Source: Pseudomonas serbica
GTDB taxonomy: Bacteria > Pseudomonadota > Gammaproteobacteria > Pseudomonadales > Pseudomonadaceae
Direction: 5' to 3'
Assembly (NCBI RefSeq): GCF_028823535.1
Contig: NZ_JAQIYM010000002.1
Span: 1 to 64,000 of the forward strand
Length of the DNA stretch: 64,000 bases
The notes beneath the pieces were generated by a model. It did no database searches. It was given only the letters and a program-made list of their open reading frames with translations, and was not told the DNA's origin. A program made the translations under genes and the position numbers. This document shows positions 1 to 10,300 of this stretch, one piece after another. The first letter of the stretch is position 1. The number at the start of each line of letters is the position of its first letter.

Positions 1-46
1 CCTCCGCGGCCACGCCGGCTCCTACATTAAGGCTGGGCGCCAGGTC

Positions 47-1867
47 TCAAGGCTGCCAAACGCTCTTCTCCCCACTCAATTTCCTGTCCAGAAAACATGC
101 CGCGCTGATCAACGCCAAGTGCGTCAGCGCCTGCGGGGTGTTACCCATGTGCCGCGCGTGGCTGTCGAATTCTTCGGCGTACAGCCCCAGCGGGTTGGCG
201 TACCTGAGCAGTTGTTCGAACTCCAGGTGAGCCTTTTCCACCCGGCCGGCGCGGGCCAGGCATTCGACGTACCAGAAGGAGCATGCGGCGAATGCGCCTT
301 CGGTGCCGGGCAGGCCGTCGATGTGGTTATCGTCATTGTGGTAGCGGTAGACCATGCCGTCGCGCACCAGGTTTTTCTCGATGGCGTCGAGGGTCGCGAG
401 CCAGCGCGGGTCCTTGGCGCTGACGAAACGCACCAGCGGCATCAGCAGCATCGAACCGTCGAGGCCGGTGCCGCCGATGTGCTGCACGAAGTGCCCGCGT
501 TCTTCATTCCAGAAGTTGTCCCAGATGTCCGAGTAGATGGCCTGGCGCGTCTGGTCCCAGCGGGCGAAGGGTGCGGGCAACGAGCGTTTCGAGGCGAGAC
601 GGATCGCCCGGTCCAGGGCGACCCAGCACATCAGTCGCGAGTGCAGGAAGTGGTGCTGTTCGCCGCGCATTTCCCAGATCCCGACGTCCTCCTGCTGCCA
701 GGTTTCGCAAACCTGGTCGACCACTTTCACGGTGTGCTTCCAGCCCTCGTGGGAAATCGCTTCGCCGTATTTGTTGACCAGGTAAACCGCGTCCATCAGC
801 TCGCCGAAAATGTCGAGCTGGACCTGGGCGTAGGCCAGGTTGCCGATGCGCACCGGCGTCGCGCCGCCGTGCCCGGACAGGTGCGTGAGTTCGACTTCCG
901 GCAGTTCCTGGCGGCCGTCGATGCCATACAGGATATTGAGTTTCATCGGTTTGCCTCGGCAATCGCTGACCCGTCCACGCAACCAGCGCATATACGCGTT
1001 GGCTTCTTCGGTGAAACCCAGGCGCATGAAGGCGTAGACGGTGAACGAGGCGTCGCGGATCCAGGTGTAGCGGTAATCCCAGTTACGCTCGCCGCCAGTG
1101 ACTTCCGGCAGGCCAAAGGTCGCTGCGGCGAGGATCGCGCCGTGTTTGCGCGAAGTCAGCAGCTTCATCGCCAGGGCCGAGCGGTTGACCACTTCCCGCC
1201 AGCGGCCGCGATAGTTGGACTGGCCGATCCAGTCACGCCAGAACTTCAGGGTGCGCTCCAGGCACAGCGTGGCGCCTCCTTCCTTGAAGCGCGGATCGTC
1301 GATGGCGCCCAGCAGGAACTCGGCAGTCTGGTCCTGTTTGAGGGTGAATTCGGCAACCGCGGCCTGGTCTTCGATGTGCAAAACCTGATCCGTCGCCAGG
1401 CGCAGGGATGGCTGGTCGGCGGCTTCGAAGATCACGTCCTGTTGATCCAGGCGGGCGAGGGTGCGGGCGCGCGCGTAGTCATGGCGCACGGCGCAGCGCA
1501 GGTGAAACGTCGCTTGGCCGCTGACTACCCGAACTCGGCGCATCAGCACGGGCAGGTTGTCTTCGGTGTCCCCAATGGGCAGCAGGTCGGTGATTTCCAC
1601 CACGGCGCGATCACTGAGCCAGCGGGTTTGCAGCACGTTGGTATCGGGCAGGTAGATTTGCTCGCGGCGAGCGTCCGGCAAGTCCGGGGATAGCTGGAAA
1701 ATCCCGGCCTCGGGCGTGTCCAGCAGCGAACAGAAGATCGACGGGCTGTCGAATTCCGGCCAGCAGAAAAAATCCACGCTGCCTTTGTCGTTGACCAGCG
1801 CGGCGCTGCGCATGTCGCCGATGATGCCGTGGGCGTCGATGGGGCTTTGGTGTTCGTGATCGGGCAT
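47..1867 (-). CDS. Glycoside hydrolase family 15 protein (glucoamylase/trehalase-like)
   Basis: Predicted cytoplasmic exo-glucosidase of 606 residues; GH15 enzymes release glucose from alpha-glucans or trehalose by inversion. The N-terminal beta-sandwich starts near DAHGIIGDMRSAALV, where bacterial GH15 proteins normally begin. The (alpha/alpha)6 barrel carries the family signature RNWDYRYTWIRDASF (about residue 261), the first acid-region motif WEMRGEQHHFLHSRL (about 394) and GTEGAFAACSFWYVE (about 520). I chose the ATG at 1867 because the family homology starts right after it; the 41 codons upstream look random and reach into a hairpin. No signal peptide is visible. It is divergent from the MFS gene at 2063. 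Substrate (maltodextrin or trehalose) cannot be told from sequence alone. Confidence 0.9.
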   Translation of the reverse strand: MPDHEHQSPIDAHGIIGDMRSAALVNDKGSVDFFCWPEFDSPSIFCSLLDTPEAGIFQLSPDLPDARREQIYLPDTNVLQTRWLSDRAVVEITDLLPIGDTEDNLPVLMRRVRVVSGQATFHLRCAVRHDYARARTLARLDQQDVIFEAADQPSLRLATDQVLHIEDQAAVAEFTLKQDQTAEFLLGAIDDPRFKEGGATLCLERTLKFWRDWIGQSNYRGRWREVVNRSALAMKLLTSRKHGAILAAATFGLPEVTGGERNWDYRYTWIRDASFTVYAFMRLGFTEEANAYMRWLRGRVSDCRGKPMKLNILYGIDGRQELPEVELTHLSGHGGATPVRIGNLAYAQVQLDIFGELMDAVYLVNKYGEAISHEGWKHTVKVVDQVCETWQQEDVGIWEMRGEQHHFLHSRLMCWVALDRAIRLASKRSLPAPFARWDQTRQAIYSDIWDNFWNEERGHFVQHIGGTGLDGSMLLMPLVRFVSAKDPRWLATLDAIEKNLVRDGMVYRYHNDDNHIDGLPGTEGAFAACSFWYVECLARAGRVEKAHLEFEQLLRYANPLGLYAEEFDSHARHMGNTPQALTHLALISAACFLDRKLSGEKSVWQP

Positions 1868-1947
1868 TGGGGCTCCGAGAGCTGAGGGCCTAACTAAATA
1901 GCTGACTGGTTTTGGCGGGCGGGAGTTCATTTTGCGCTGACTGCTCT

Positions 1948-1979
1948 GGCCCCATCGCCAGCCTGCTGGCGATGGGGCC
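1948..1979. repeat. REP-like perfect hairpin
   Basis: Two perfectly complementary 15-base arms (GGCCCCATCGCCAGC and its complement) are separated by two bases, in the divergent gap between the GH15 gene and the MFS gene. The core CATCGCCAGC-CTGCTGGCGATG is the same as in the REP doublet at 45484, so it is most likely a single member of that REP family. It is not followed by a T-tract, so a terminator role is not supported. Confidence 0.6.
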
Positions 1980-2062
1980 TTCACATTCAAGCAACAATTG
2001 GCTGCTTTCCCCTCAACCAGCGTTTATGGCAATTTGCAGGCCCTTGTCGAGACCACACGCCC

Positions 2063-3235
2063 ATGGCAAACCCCTACCGCGAGCTGTTCAGTGCCCCTGG
2101 CAGCCGCGCCTTCGTGCTGGCCGGAATGATCGCGCGCATGCCGATTTCCATGACCGGCATCGGCCTGATCACCATGCTCTCGCAGTTGCAGGGGGGGTAC
2201 GGTTTGGCCGGTGCCGTGGCGGCGACGTTCGCGCTGGCCACAGCGTTTTGTGCACCGCAGGTGTCGCGGCTGGTGGACCGTTTTGGTCAGCGCCGGATCT
2301 TGCCGGTGTCGGCGCTGGTCGGGGGCGGGGCACTGTTGATGGTGCTGCTCTGTACCCGTCTGCAGGCACCCCAGTGGACGTTGTTCGTGTTCGCCGCGAT
2401 CGCCGGCTGCATGCCGAGCATGTCGGCGATGGTCCGGGCGCGCTGGACCGAGCTCTATCGCGGCCAACCGCAGTTGCAAACCGCCTATGCCCTGGAGTCG
2501 GTGCTGGATGAAGTCTGCTTCATCGTCGGGCCACCCTTGTCGGTGGGGTTATGCGTGGTGGCGTTCCCCGAGGCTGGGCCGTTGGCGGCGCTGCTGATGC
2601 TGGCGATCGGGGTCACGGCGTTCGTATTGCAACGCAGCACCGAGCCGCCGGTGCATGCCCATGAAGAACATCACGCTGCATCGATCATCCGCTCCCTGGA
2701 CATCCAGTTGCTGATGCTGTTGATGGTCGCCATGGGCACCATCGTCGGGGTGGTGGACGTGGTCAGCGTGGCCTTCGCCCAGCAGCAGGGCCAACCGGCC
2801 GCGGCGAGTATCGTGTTGTCGGTGTATGCGATCGGCTCATGCCTGGCCGGATTGGCATTCGGTGCGTTGCGTTCGAAAGTGCCGCTGCCGCGCCTGTTTC
2901 TCTACGGCGGGGTGGCAACGGCGGTGACGACCTTGCCGTTGCTGCTGGCGATGAACATTCTCGGCTTATCCCTGGCGGTGTTCGTCGCCGGACTGTTTTT
3001 TGCCCCGACCCTGATTGTCGCCATGGCCCTGGTGGAACAGATCGTTCCACCGGCCAAACTCACCGAAGGCCTGACCTGGCTGGTGACCGGGCTGAGCATC
3101 GGCGTGGCGATCGGCGCGGCGGGGTCGGGGTGGCTGGTGGATGCGTTCGGGGCGAGGAGCGGGTTCTGGCTGGCGATCGTGGCGGGGGGCGTCGTCCTCG
3201 GTTCCGCGATCCAAAGCTATCGCCATCTGAAATGA
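2063..3235 (+). CDS. MFS transporter
   Basis: Inner-membrane permease of 390 residues with about twelve hydrophobic segments, the usual MFS size. The loop between segments 2 and 3 holds the MFS signature DRFGQRR (about residue 73-79), and a weaker repeat, DAFGAR, appears near the C-terminus (about residue 365). A hydrophilic His/Glu-rich loop (HAHEEHH, about 195) marks the centre between the two six-helix halves. The ATG at 2063 starts just before the first helix. It stands between the divergent GH15 gene and the pyoverdine locus, with no iron-starvation box upstream, so I do not assign it to siderophore export. Substrate unknown. Confidence 0.85.
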   Translation: MANPYRELFSAPGSRAFVLAGMIARMPISMTGIGLITMLSQLQGGYGLAGAVAATFALATAFCAPQVSRLVDRFGQRRILPVSALVGGGALLMVLLCTRLQAPQWTLFVFAAIAGCMPSMSAMVRARWTELYRGQPQLQTAYALESVLDEVCFIVGPPLSVGLCVVAFPEAGPLAALLMLAIGVTAFVLQRSTEPPVHAHEEHHAASIIRSLDIQLLMLLMVAMGTIVGVVDVVSVAFAQQQGQPAAASIVLSVYAIGSCLAGLAFGALRSKVPLPRLFLYGGVATAVTTLPLLLAMNILGLSLAVFVAGLFFAPTLIVAMALVEQIVPPAKLTEGLTWLVTGLSIGVAIGAAGSGWLVDAFGARSGFWLAIVAGGVVLGSAIQSYRHLK

Positions 3236-3243
3236 TGTTTCAA

Positions 3244-3329
3244 CTGTGGGAGCGGGCTTGCTCGCGAAGGAGTGGCAGACACAGTGATGTCGCCTGACAC
3301 ACCTTCGCGAGCAAACTCGCTCCTACAGG
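3244..3329. repeat. REP doublet (REPIN)
   Basis: Inverted pair built on GAGCGGGCTTGCTCGCGAAG, with the complement TTCGCGAGCAAACTCGCTCC some 50 bases on. It lies between the MFS gene and the thioesterase, just before the promoter-like box of the thioesterase. Same family as the elements at 4162, 33901, 36761 and 53563. Confidence 0.8.
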
Positions 3330-3343
3330 GACACTCATCCGGC

Positions 3344-3367
3344 TAATTCTTTTCGGCGCTCATTCGT
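3344..3367 (+). promoter_or_regulatory. Probable PvdS iron-starvation box of the thioesterase gene
   Basis: TAATT, then 16 bases, then CGT; one mismatch from the PvdS consensus TAAAT-N16-CGT. It is preceded by GC, as in the better boxes of this locus. The CGT ends 33 bases before the GTG start at 3401. Confidence 0.6.
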
Positions 3368-3400
3368 TCTCTTTACAGACAACATTTCGAGGTAAGCCCG

Positions 3401-4135
3401 GTGACCCCGCTGACATTGCTGTGCCTGCCTTATTCCGGCGCGAGCGCCATGGTCTACAGCCGCTGGCGGCGCAAGCTGCCGGAGTGGATCAAGCTGCAAC
3501 CGGTGGAACTGCCGGGGCGGGGTGCTCGCTTCGGCGAACCACTGCATACCGACATGCGTCGCCTGGCGCTGCAACTCGCACAGGAACAAAAAACCACGCT
3601 CAAGGCGCCGTATGCCCTATTCGGCCATAGTCTGGGCGCACTGCTCGCTTGTGAAATGGCCCACGCCTTGCGTGCACTTGGCTGCCCGGAACCGGTGGCG
3701 TTGTTTGCTTCTGGCACGGCCGCGCCAACCCTGCGTGAGGATTACGACCGGGGTTTTGCCGAACCCAAATCCGATGCCGAGCTGATCGAGCAACTGCGCA
3801 GCCTCAATGGCACCCGCGAAGATGTCCTGGCCAATGAAGAGCTGATGAGCCTGACACTGCCGATCCTGCGCGCCGACTTCCAGTTGTGCGGGCGCTTCGA
3901 GCCAGTGCAGCGCCCCTTGCTCAAGTGCCCGGTGCACGTGTTCGGCGGCAAGGCCGACCGCGCCACCACCGAACAATTGATCGGCTGGCGCAAGGAAACC
4001 CACGGCAGCTTTTCCGTGGACATGTTGGCGGGCGGGCATTTTTTCATTCATGAGCATGAGGCCAAGGTGCTCAAGGTGATCAAGGATCAGCTTGAAGTTC
4101 ACCATCGGCGGCACGCGATGGCCGCTGTGGTTTAA
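3401..4135 (+). CDS. pvdG: Type II thioesterase of the pyoverdine locus (PvdG-like)
   Basis: External editing thioesterase of 244 residues that would clear misprimed or stalled acyl groups from NRPS carrier domains. The alpha/beta hydrolase triad is readable: Ser77 in GHSLGA, Asp186 in GGKADRAT and His213 in AGGHFF. The N-terminal LLCLPYSGASA is the usual type II TE start. GTG start at 3401 with GAGGT about eight bases upstream. It sits 256 bases before the first NRPS gene and has its own PvdS-like box. The symbol follows P. aeruginosa PvdG, which lies next to pvdL there; here it neighbours the downstream NRPS genes, so orthology by position is not certain. Confidence 0.82.
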   Translation: MTPLTLLCLPYSGASAMVYSRWRRKLPEWIKLQPVELPGRGARFGEPLHTDMRRLALQLAQEQKTTLKAPYALFGHSLGALLACEMAHALRALGCPEPVALFASGTAAPTLREDYDRGFAEPKSDAELIEQLRSLNGTREDVLANEELMSLTLPILRADFQLCGRFEPVQRPLLKCPVHVFGGKADRATTEQLIGWRKETHGSFSVDMLAGGHFFIHEHEAKVLKVIKDQLEVHHRRHAMAAVV

Positions 4136-4161
4136 CCCAATCTCAAACATCATCCACCCCC

Positions 4162-4253
4162 CTGTGGGAGCGGGCTTGCCCGCGAATATGGTGTGTCATT
4201 CAACAATGATGTTGGCTGAACCACCGCTTTCGCGAGCAAGCCCGCTCCCACAT
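4162..4253. repeat. REP doublet (REPIN)
   Basis: CTGTGGGAGCGGGCTTGCC at the left and its near complement (GCAAGCCCGCTCCCACA) at the right, about 90 bases overall. It lies between the thioesterase gene and the promoter region of the first NRPS gene, so it may protect the thioesterase transcript 3' end. The left core has CCCGCGAA in place of CTCGCGAA. Confidence 0.8.
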
Positions 4254-4313
4254 TGGACTTGCAGCGCCTCTAACTCCTCGGTTACCTCCATCCTGATAGT
4301 TATTCTCATTCGC

Positions 4314-4336
4314 TAATTTTTCCCGCCTGCATTCGT
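4314..4336 (+). promoter_or_regulatory. Candidate PvdS box of the first NRPS gene (imperfect)
   Basis: GC-TAATT, 15 bases, CGTT. Compared with TAAAT-N16-CGT it has one base mismatch and one base less spacing, so it is weaker than the other boxes. The CGT is 55 bases before the ATG at 4392, and no better candidate is present between the REP element and the gene. Confidence 0.45.
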
Positions 4337-4391
4337 TTTATAGGGACGACGCGCCTTTGTGCTTCCTGCCTACTGATCCGGATGCTGAGAA

Positions 4392-7300
4392 ATGAATGCT
4401 GAAGACTCCTTGAAACTTGCTCGCCGGTTTATCGGGTTGCCCCTGGAAAAGCGCCAGCTGTTCCTTGCGGCCTTGCACAAGGAGGGCGTGGATTTCGCCC
4501 GTTTTCCGATTCCTGCCGGGGTAGAGGCCGAGGATCGCCAGGCGCTGTCGTACGCCCAGCAACGCATGTGGTTTCTCTGGCGGCTGGACCCGCAAAGCGG
4601 CGCCTACAACTTGCCGGGTGCGGTGCGCCTGAGCGGTCGTCTGAACCTGGCGGCGCTGGAGCAGGCATTCGCCAGCCTGGCGGCGCGCCATGAAACCTTG
4701 CGCACGGTGTTCGCCCCCCAGGCCGACGATAGCCTGCTGCAAGTGCCAGCCACGGCGCCGCTGGTGATCGCCCAGGACGACTTCAGCGCCTTGCCAGCCA
4801 GCGAGCGCGAGAAGGCCGTGGCCGAGGCCGCCGCGCAGCAATCGGTGCTGCCATTCGACCTGGGCACTGGCCCGCTGCTGCGCGTCACAGTGCTCAAGCT
4901 GGCCGAACAGGAACACGTCCTGCTGCTGACCCTGCACCACATCGTGTCCGACGGCTGGTCGATGAACGTGCTGATCGACGAGTTCGTCCGCTGCTATGAC
5001 GCCTTCGATGTCGGCAAACAACCACAACTGGCACCCTTGCCGATCCAGTACAGCGACTACGCCCTGTGGCAACGCCGCTGGCTGGAGGCTGGCGAGCAGG
5101 CGCGCCAACTCGACTATTGGCAAGCGCAGCTGGGCGACGAGCATCCGGTGCTGGAACTGCCCCTCGATCACCCGCGCCCGGCGATGCCGAGCTATCGCGG
5201 CACCCGCTACGAATTCGCCGTCGACGGGCAACTGGCCGAACAACTGCGGGCCACCGCGCAGAAGCACAACATCACTTTGTTCATGCTGCTGCTTGGCGCC
5301 TTTAACGTGCTGCTGCACCGCTACACCGGGCAGACCGACCTGCGCGTCGGCGTGCCGATCGCCAACCGCAACCGCGCCGAAATCGAAGGGCTGATCGGTT
5401 TCTTCGTCAACACCCAGGTGCTGCGCACGCAACTGGACGGGCAAACCCGGGTCGACGAACTGCTGCGGCGCATCAAGGAAACCGCGCTGGGCGCCCAGGC
5501 TCACCAGGACCTGCCATTCGAGCGCCTGGTCGAAGCGCTGAAACTGGAACGCAGCCTCAGCCACACGCCGCTGTTCCAGGTGATGTACAACCATCAGCCG
5601 CAGGTCGCGGATATCTCCACGGTGACCACGGCGTCCGGCCTGGCACTGGGCATGATCGAGTGGCAAGGGCGTACCACGCAGTTCGACCTGACCCTCGACA
5701 CCTACGAGAAAGGCGGCAAGCTGCACGCCGCGCTGACCTACGCCAACGACCTGTTCGACGCCGCGACCATTGCGCGCATGGCGCAACACTGGACGCGTTT
5801 GCTGCAAGGCATGGTCAGCGATTCGCAACAGTGCATCAGTGATTTGCCTCTGCTGGAGCAGGCCGAATACCAGCGCATCGTCCACGACTGGAACCGCGCT
5901 GATGAAAGCTTTGCGCAGGATCTGTGCATTCATCAGCTGATCAGCCAGCAAGTGGCTGCAAGTCCTGATGAATTGGCCGTGACCTTTGCGGACAAGCAAC
6001 TGACCTACAACCAACTCGACCAGCAAGCCAATCGCCTGGCCCACAAGCTGATCGAACTCGGCATCGGCCCGGAAGTGCGGGTCGGCGTGGCCATGCAGCG
6101 TTCCGAGCAACTGCTGGTCGCCTTGCTCGCGGTGCTCAAGGCTGGTGGCGCCTACGTGCCGCTGGATCCGGATTATCCGGCCGAGCGGGTCGCCTACATG
6201 CTCGAAGACAGCCGCGCGCGGGTGCTGGTCACGCAGCGGGCCGTCGCCGAATCGTTGAGTGTGAGCGCAGACACTCAAGTCCTGCTGATGGACGAGATCC
6301 AGTCGCTAGCCGCCTACCCGCAAAGCGCCCCGGTCACCCGCGTCACCCCGGACAACCTGGCCTACGTGATCTACACCTCCGGCTCCACCGGAAAACCCAA
6401 GGGCGTGGCGATTGCCCATCGCAACGTCCTGGCGCTGATCGACTGGTCCGGATCGGTGTACTGCCGCGACGACATCCAGGGCGTGCTGGCCTCGACGTCG
6501 GTGTGTTTCGACCTGTCGGTCTGGGAGCTGTTCGTCACCCTGGCCAACGGTGGGTCGCTGATCATCGCCCGCAACGCCCTGGAATTGCCGCACCTGCCGG
6601 CCCGGGATCACGTGCGCCTGATCAACACCGTGCCGTCGGCGATCAACGCGCTGCAACGCGACGGGCAGATCCCGCCGAGCGTGCGCATCATCAACCTGGC
6701 CGGTGAGCCGTTGAAGCAGAGCCTGGTGGAGGCGCTGTATCAACAGCCGACCGTCGAGCATGTCTACGATCTGTACGGCCCGTCGGAAGACACCACCTAT
6801 TCCACCTGGACCCGTCGCGAAGCCGGTGGCTGCGCCAGCATCGGCCGCCCGCTCAAGCACACCGCCAGTTATCTGCTCGACGCCGACCTGCAACCGGTGC
6901 CCCAGGGCGTGTCCGCCGAGCTGTACCTGAGTGGCGCGGGCATCACCCGTGGTTACCTCGCACGGCCGGGCCTGACCGCAGAAAAGTATGTCCCCAACCC
7001 GTTTTCCAGCACCGGCGAACGCCTGTACCGCACCGGCGACCTGACCCGCTATCAGGCCGAGGGCACCCTGCAATACGTCGGCCGTGTCGACCATCAGGTC
7101 AAGGTCCGTGGCTTTCGTATCGAGCTGGGGGAAATCGAAGCGCGGCTGTTGCAGCAGGAGGCGGTGCGCGAACTCGCGGTGCTGGCCCAGGACGGCGCCA
7201 GCGGTCAGCACCTGGTGGCCTACATCGTGCCCAACGATTCGGCAGTGCTCGGCGACAGCGATGGGCAAGCGACCCTGCGTGAATCCCTGAAAGCCGCACT

Positions 7301-10300
7301 GCGCCAGCACCTGCCGGACTACATGGTCCCGGCGTTCCTGCTGTTCCTCGGGCAACTGCCGTTGACCCCCAACGGCAAGCTCGACCGCAAGGCGTTGCCA
7401 GCGGTGGACGGCAGCCAGCAGCAACGCGAACACGTCGCGCCACGCAGTGCCCTGGAAAAGCTCCTCGCCGCGATCTGGCAGGACGTGTTGGCCATCGACA
7501 ACGTCGGCCTGGAAGACAATTTCTTCGAACTGGGCGGCGACTCCATCGTCTCGATGCAAGTGGTCAGCCGCGCGCGCCAGGCCGGCATCCTGCTCAGCCC
7601 CAAGGATCTGTTCCAGCACCAGACCATCCGCAGCCTCGCCCAAGCGGCACGCACTGGTGAGCAATCGCAGGTCGATCAAGGCCCGGCGGGTGGCGCCGTG
7701 GCGCTGGCGCCGGTGCAACAATGGTTCTTCGAACAAGACATCCCCGAGCGCCAGCATTGGAACCAGTCGCTGTTGCTGATTGCGCGCGAGCCGTTGAACG
7801 TCGAGGTGCTGGATCGCGCCCTGGAACAATTGCTCACCCAACACGACAGCCTGCGCCTGCGGTATGCACAGGTGGAAAACGGGTGGCAGCAAACCTACTC
7901 AGCCCCGACCGCGGAGTCAGTGCTGTGGCAACGTCAGGCGCAATCGGTCGAGCAGCTCAACGCCCTGTGCGACGAAGCCCAGCGCAGTCTCGACCTGCAA
8001 AATGGCCCCTTGCTGCGCGCGCTGTGGGTGGCGATGGCTGATGGCTCTGAACGTTTGCTGCTGGTGATCCACCACCTGGCGGTGGACGGCGTGTCCTGGC
8101 GCGTGCTGCTCGAAGACCTGCAGCACTTCTACAATGGCGGCGCCGCACCGGCGAAAACCAGCAGCTATCAGCGCTGGGTCGCGCGCTTGCAGGATCATCT
8201 GCCAGCCTTCGAACACAGCCGCGGCCACTGGCACGCCCAACTGCGACACGCGCCAAAAGACCTGCCGTGCGAGCGCCCGGATGGCGCCCTGGAAAACCGC
8301 TTCGAGCACAAACTCGAACTCAAGTTCGACACCGAGCAAACCCGCAAGCTGCTGCAACAGGCCCCGGCGGCTTACCGCACCCAGGTCAACGACCTGCTGC
8401 TGACCACGCTGGCCCGCACCGTTTGCCGCTGGAGCGGGCAGGGCAGCACGCTGATCCAGCTCGAAGGCCATGGCCGCGAAGACCTGTTCGACGACGTCGA
8501 CCTGACCCGCAGCGTCGGCTGGTTCACCAGCCTGTTCCCGGTCAACCTGACACCCGCCGTTGAGCTCGGCGCATCGATCAAATCCATCAAGGAGCAATTG
8601 CGCAACGTCCCGGACAAAGGCCTGGGCTACGGCGCTCTGCGCTACCTCGGTACGCCTGAAGTACGCGCCGAACTGGCGGCACTGCCGCAACCGCGTATCA
8701 CCTTCAATTACCTGGGGCAGTTCGACCGGCAGTTCGATGAAGGCGCGTTGTTCACCCCGTCCACCGAAGGCAACGGCATCGCCCAGGACCCGACGGCACC
8801 CCTGGGCAACTGGCTGGTGGTCGAAGGCCGGGTCTATGGCGGTGAGCTGTCCCTGAGCTGGGGCTTCAGCCGCGAGATGTTCGACACCGCGACCATCCAG
8901 CGTCTGGCCGACGATTACGCGCTGCAGCTCAACGCCTTGATCGAGCACTGCTGCACGCTGCCGGCGCCGCAGGCCACACCTTCGGACTTCCCGTTGGCGC
9001 GGATCGATCAGGCGCAGCTCGATGCATTGCCGATGAATGTCGCGGCCCTCGAAGACCTCTACCCGCTGTCGCCGATGCAGCAGGGCATGCTCTTTCACAC
9101 CCTGTACGAGCCGCAGGTCGGCGCCTACATCAGCCAGCTGCGCCTGGACATCGGCGGCCTGGACAGCGAGCGCTTCGCTCGCTCCTGGCAGGCGGCGCTC
9201 GAGCGTCACGACATCCTGCGCAGCAGCTTCCACTGGCAAGGTCTGGACGTTGCACATCAGGCGATAACCCGTCAGGTGACGTTGCCGCTGCAAGTGCTGG
9301 AAGCAACCGATACCGACGCCCTGGCCGATGCCGAACGTGCGCAAGGTTTTGAGCTGGGCACGGCACCGCTGTTTCGCTTGAAACTGGTGCGTATCGGCAC
9401 GGACGCCTGGCACCTGATCTACACCAGCCACCACATCCTGATGGACGGCTGGAGCAACGCGCAGTTGCTCGCCGAAGTCATCCAGCGCTACGCCGCCGGG
9501 CAATCGCTACCGGCGCCAACGGGGCAGTACCGCGATTACCTGGGCTGGTTGCAGCAGCAATCGACCGTCGCTGGCGAGCAGTTCTGGAAGGCTGCCCTGG
9601 CACCACTTGAAGCACCGACGCTGCTGGCCGAAGCCTTGCGCCCACCGGTCGGCGGCGAGGGCAGCGGGGAGCATCGCGTAGCCCTCGACAGCTGTGCGAC
9701 CCAGCGCCTGGCCGAGTTCGCCCGGCAGCAGAAAGTCACCCTCAACACCGTGCTGCAAGCAGCGTGGAGCCTGTTGCTGCAGCGCTACACCGGCCAGGAT
9801 TGCGTGGTGTTCGGCGCCACAGTGGCCGGGCGTTCGGCACCGTTGCCGGGCATCGAAGAGCAACTCGGGCTGTTCATCAACACGCTGCCGCTGGTGTGCG
9901 CGATGACACCGGAGCAGAGCGTCAGCCAGTGGCTCGGCGAGTTGCAAGGCCTGAACCTGGCCATGCGCGAGTTCGAGCATGTGCCGCTGTACGACATTCA
10001 GGGCTGGGCGGGGCAGCAGGGCTCGGCGCTGTTCGACAGTTTGCTGGTGTTCGAAAACTTCCCGGTCGCCCAAGCGCTGAAGCAGGGCGCACCGGCAGGG
10101 TTGTCGCTCGGCAATTTGCATAACCACGAACGCACCCATTATCCGCTGACCCTGGGCATCGAAATGGGCGAAGCCCTGAGCCTGGATTTCAGCTACGACG
10201 CGGCGCGTTTCAGCGCCACTCAAGTCGCCCAACTGTCGGCCAATTTGCAGCACCTGCTGACGCAATTGGTGGCCTCGCCGGACGCGGCGCTGGGTGCGCT

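Noticed and set aside
119..1693. 524-codon plus-strand frame opposite the GH15 gene
   Set aside because: No recognisable domain or ribosome site; the minus strand has all GH15 motifs.
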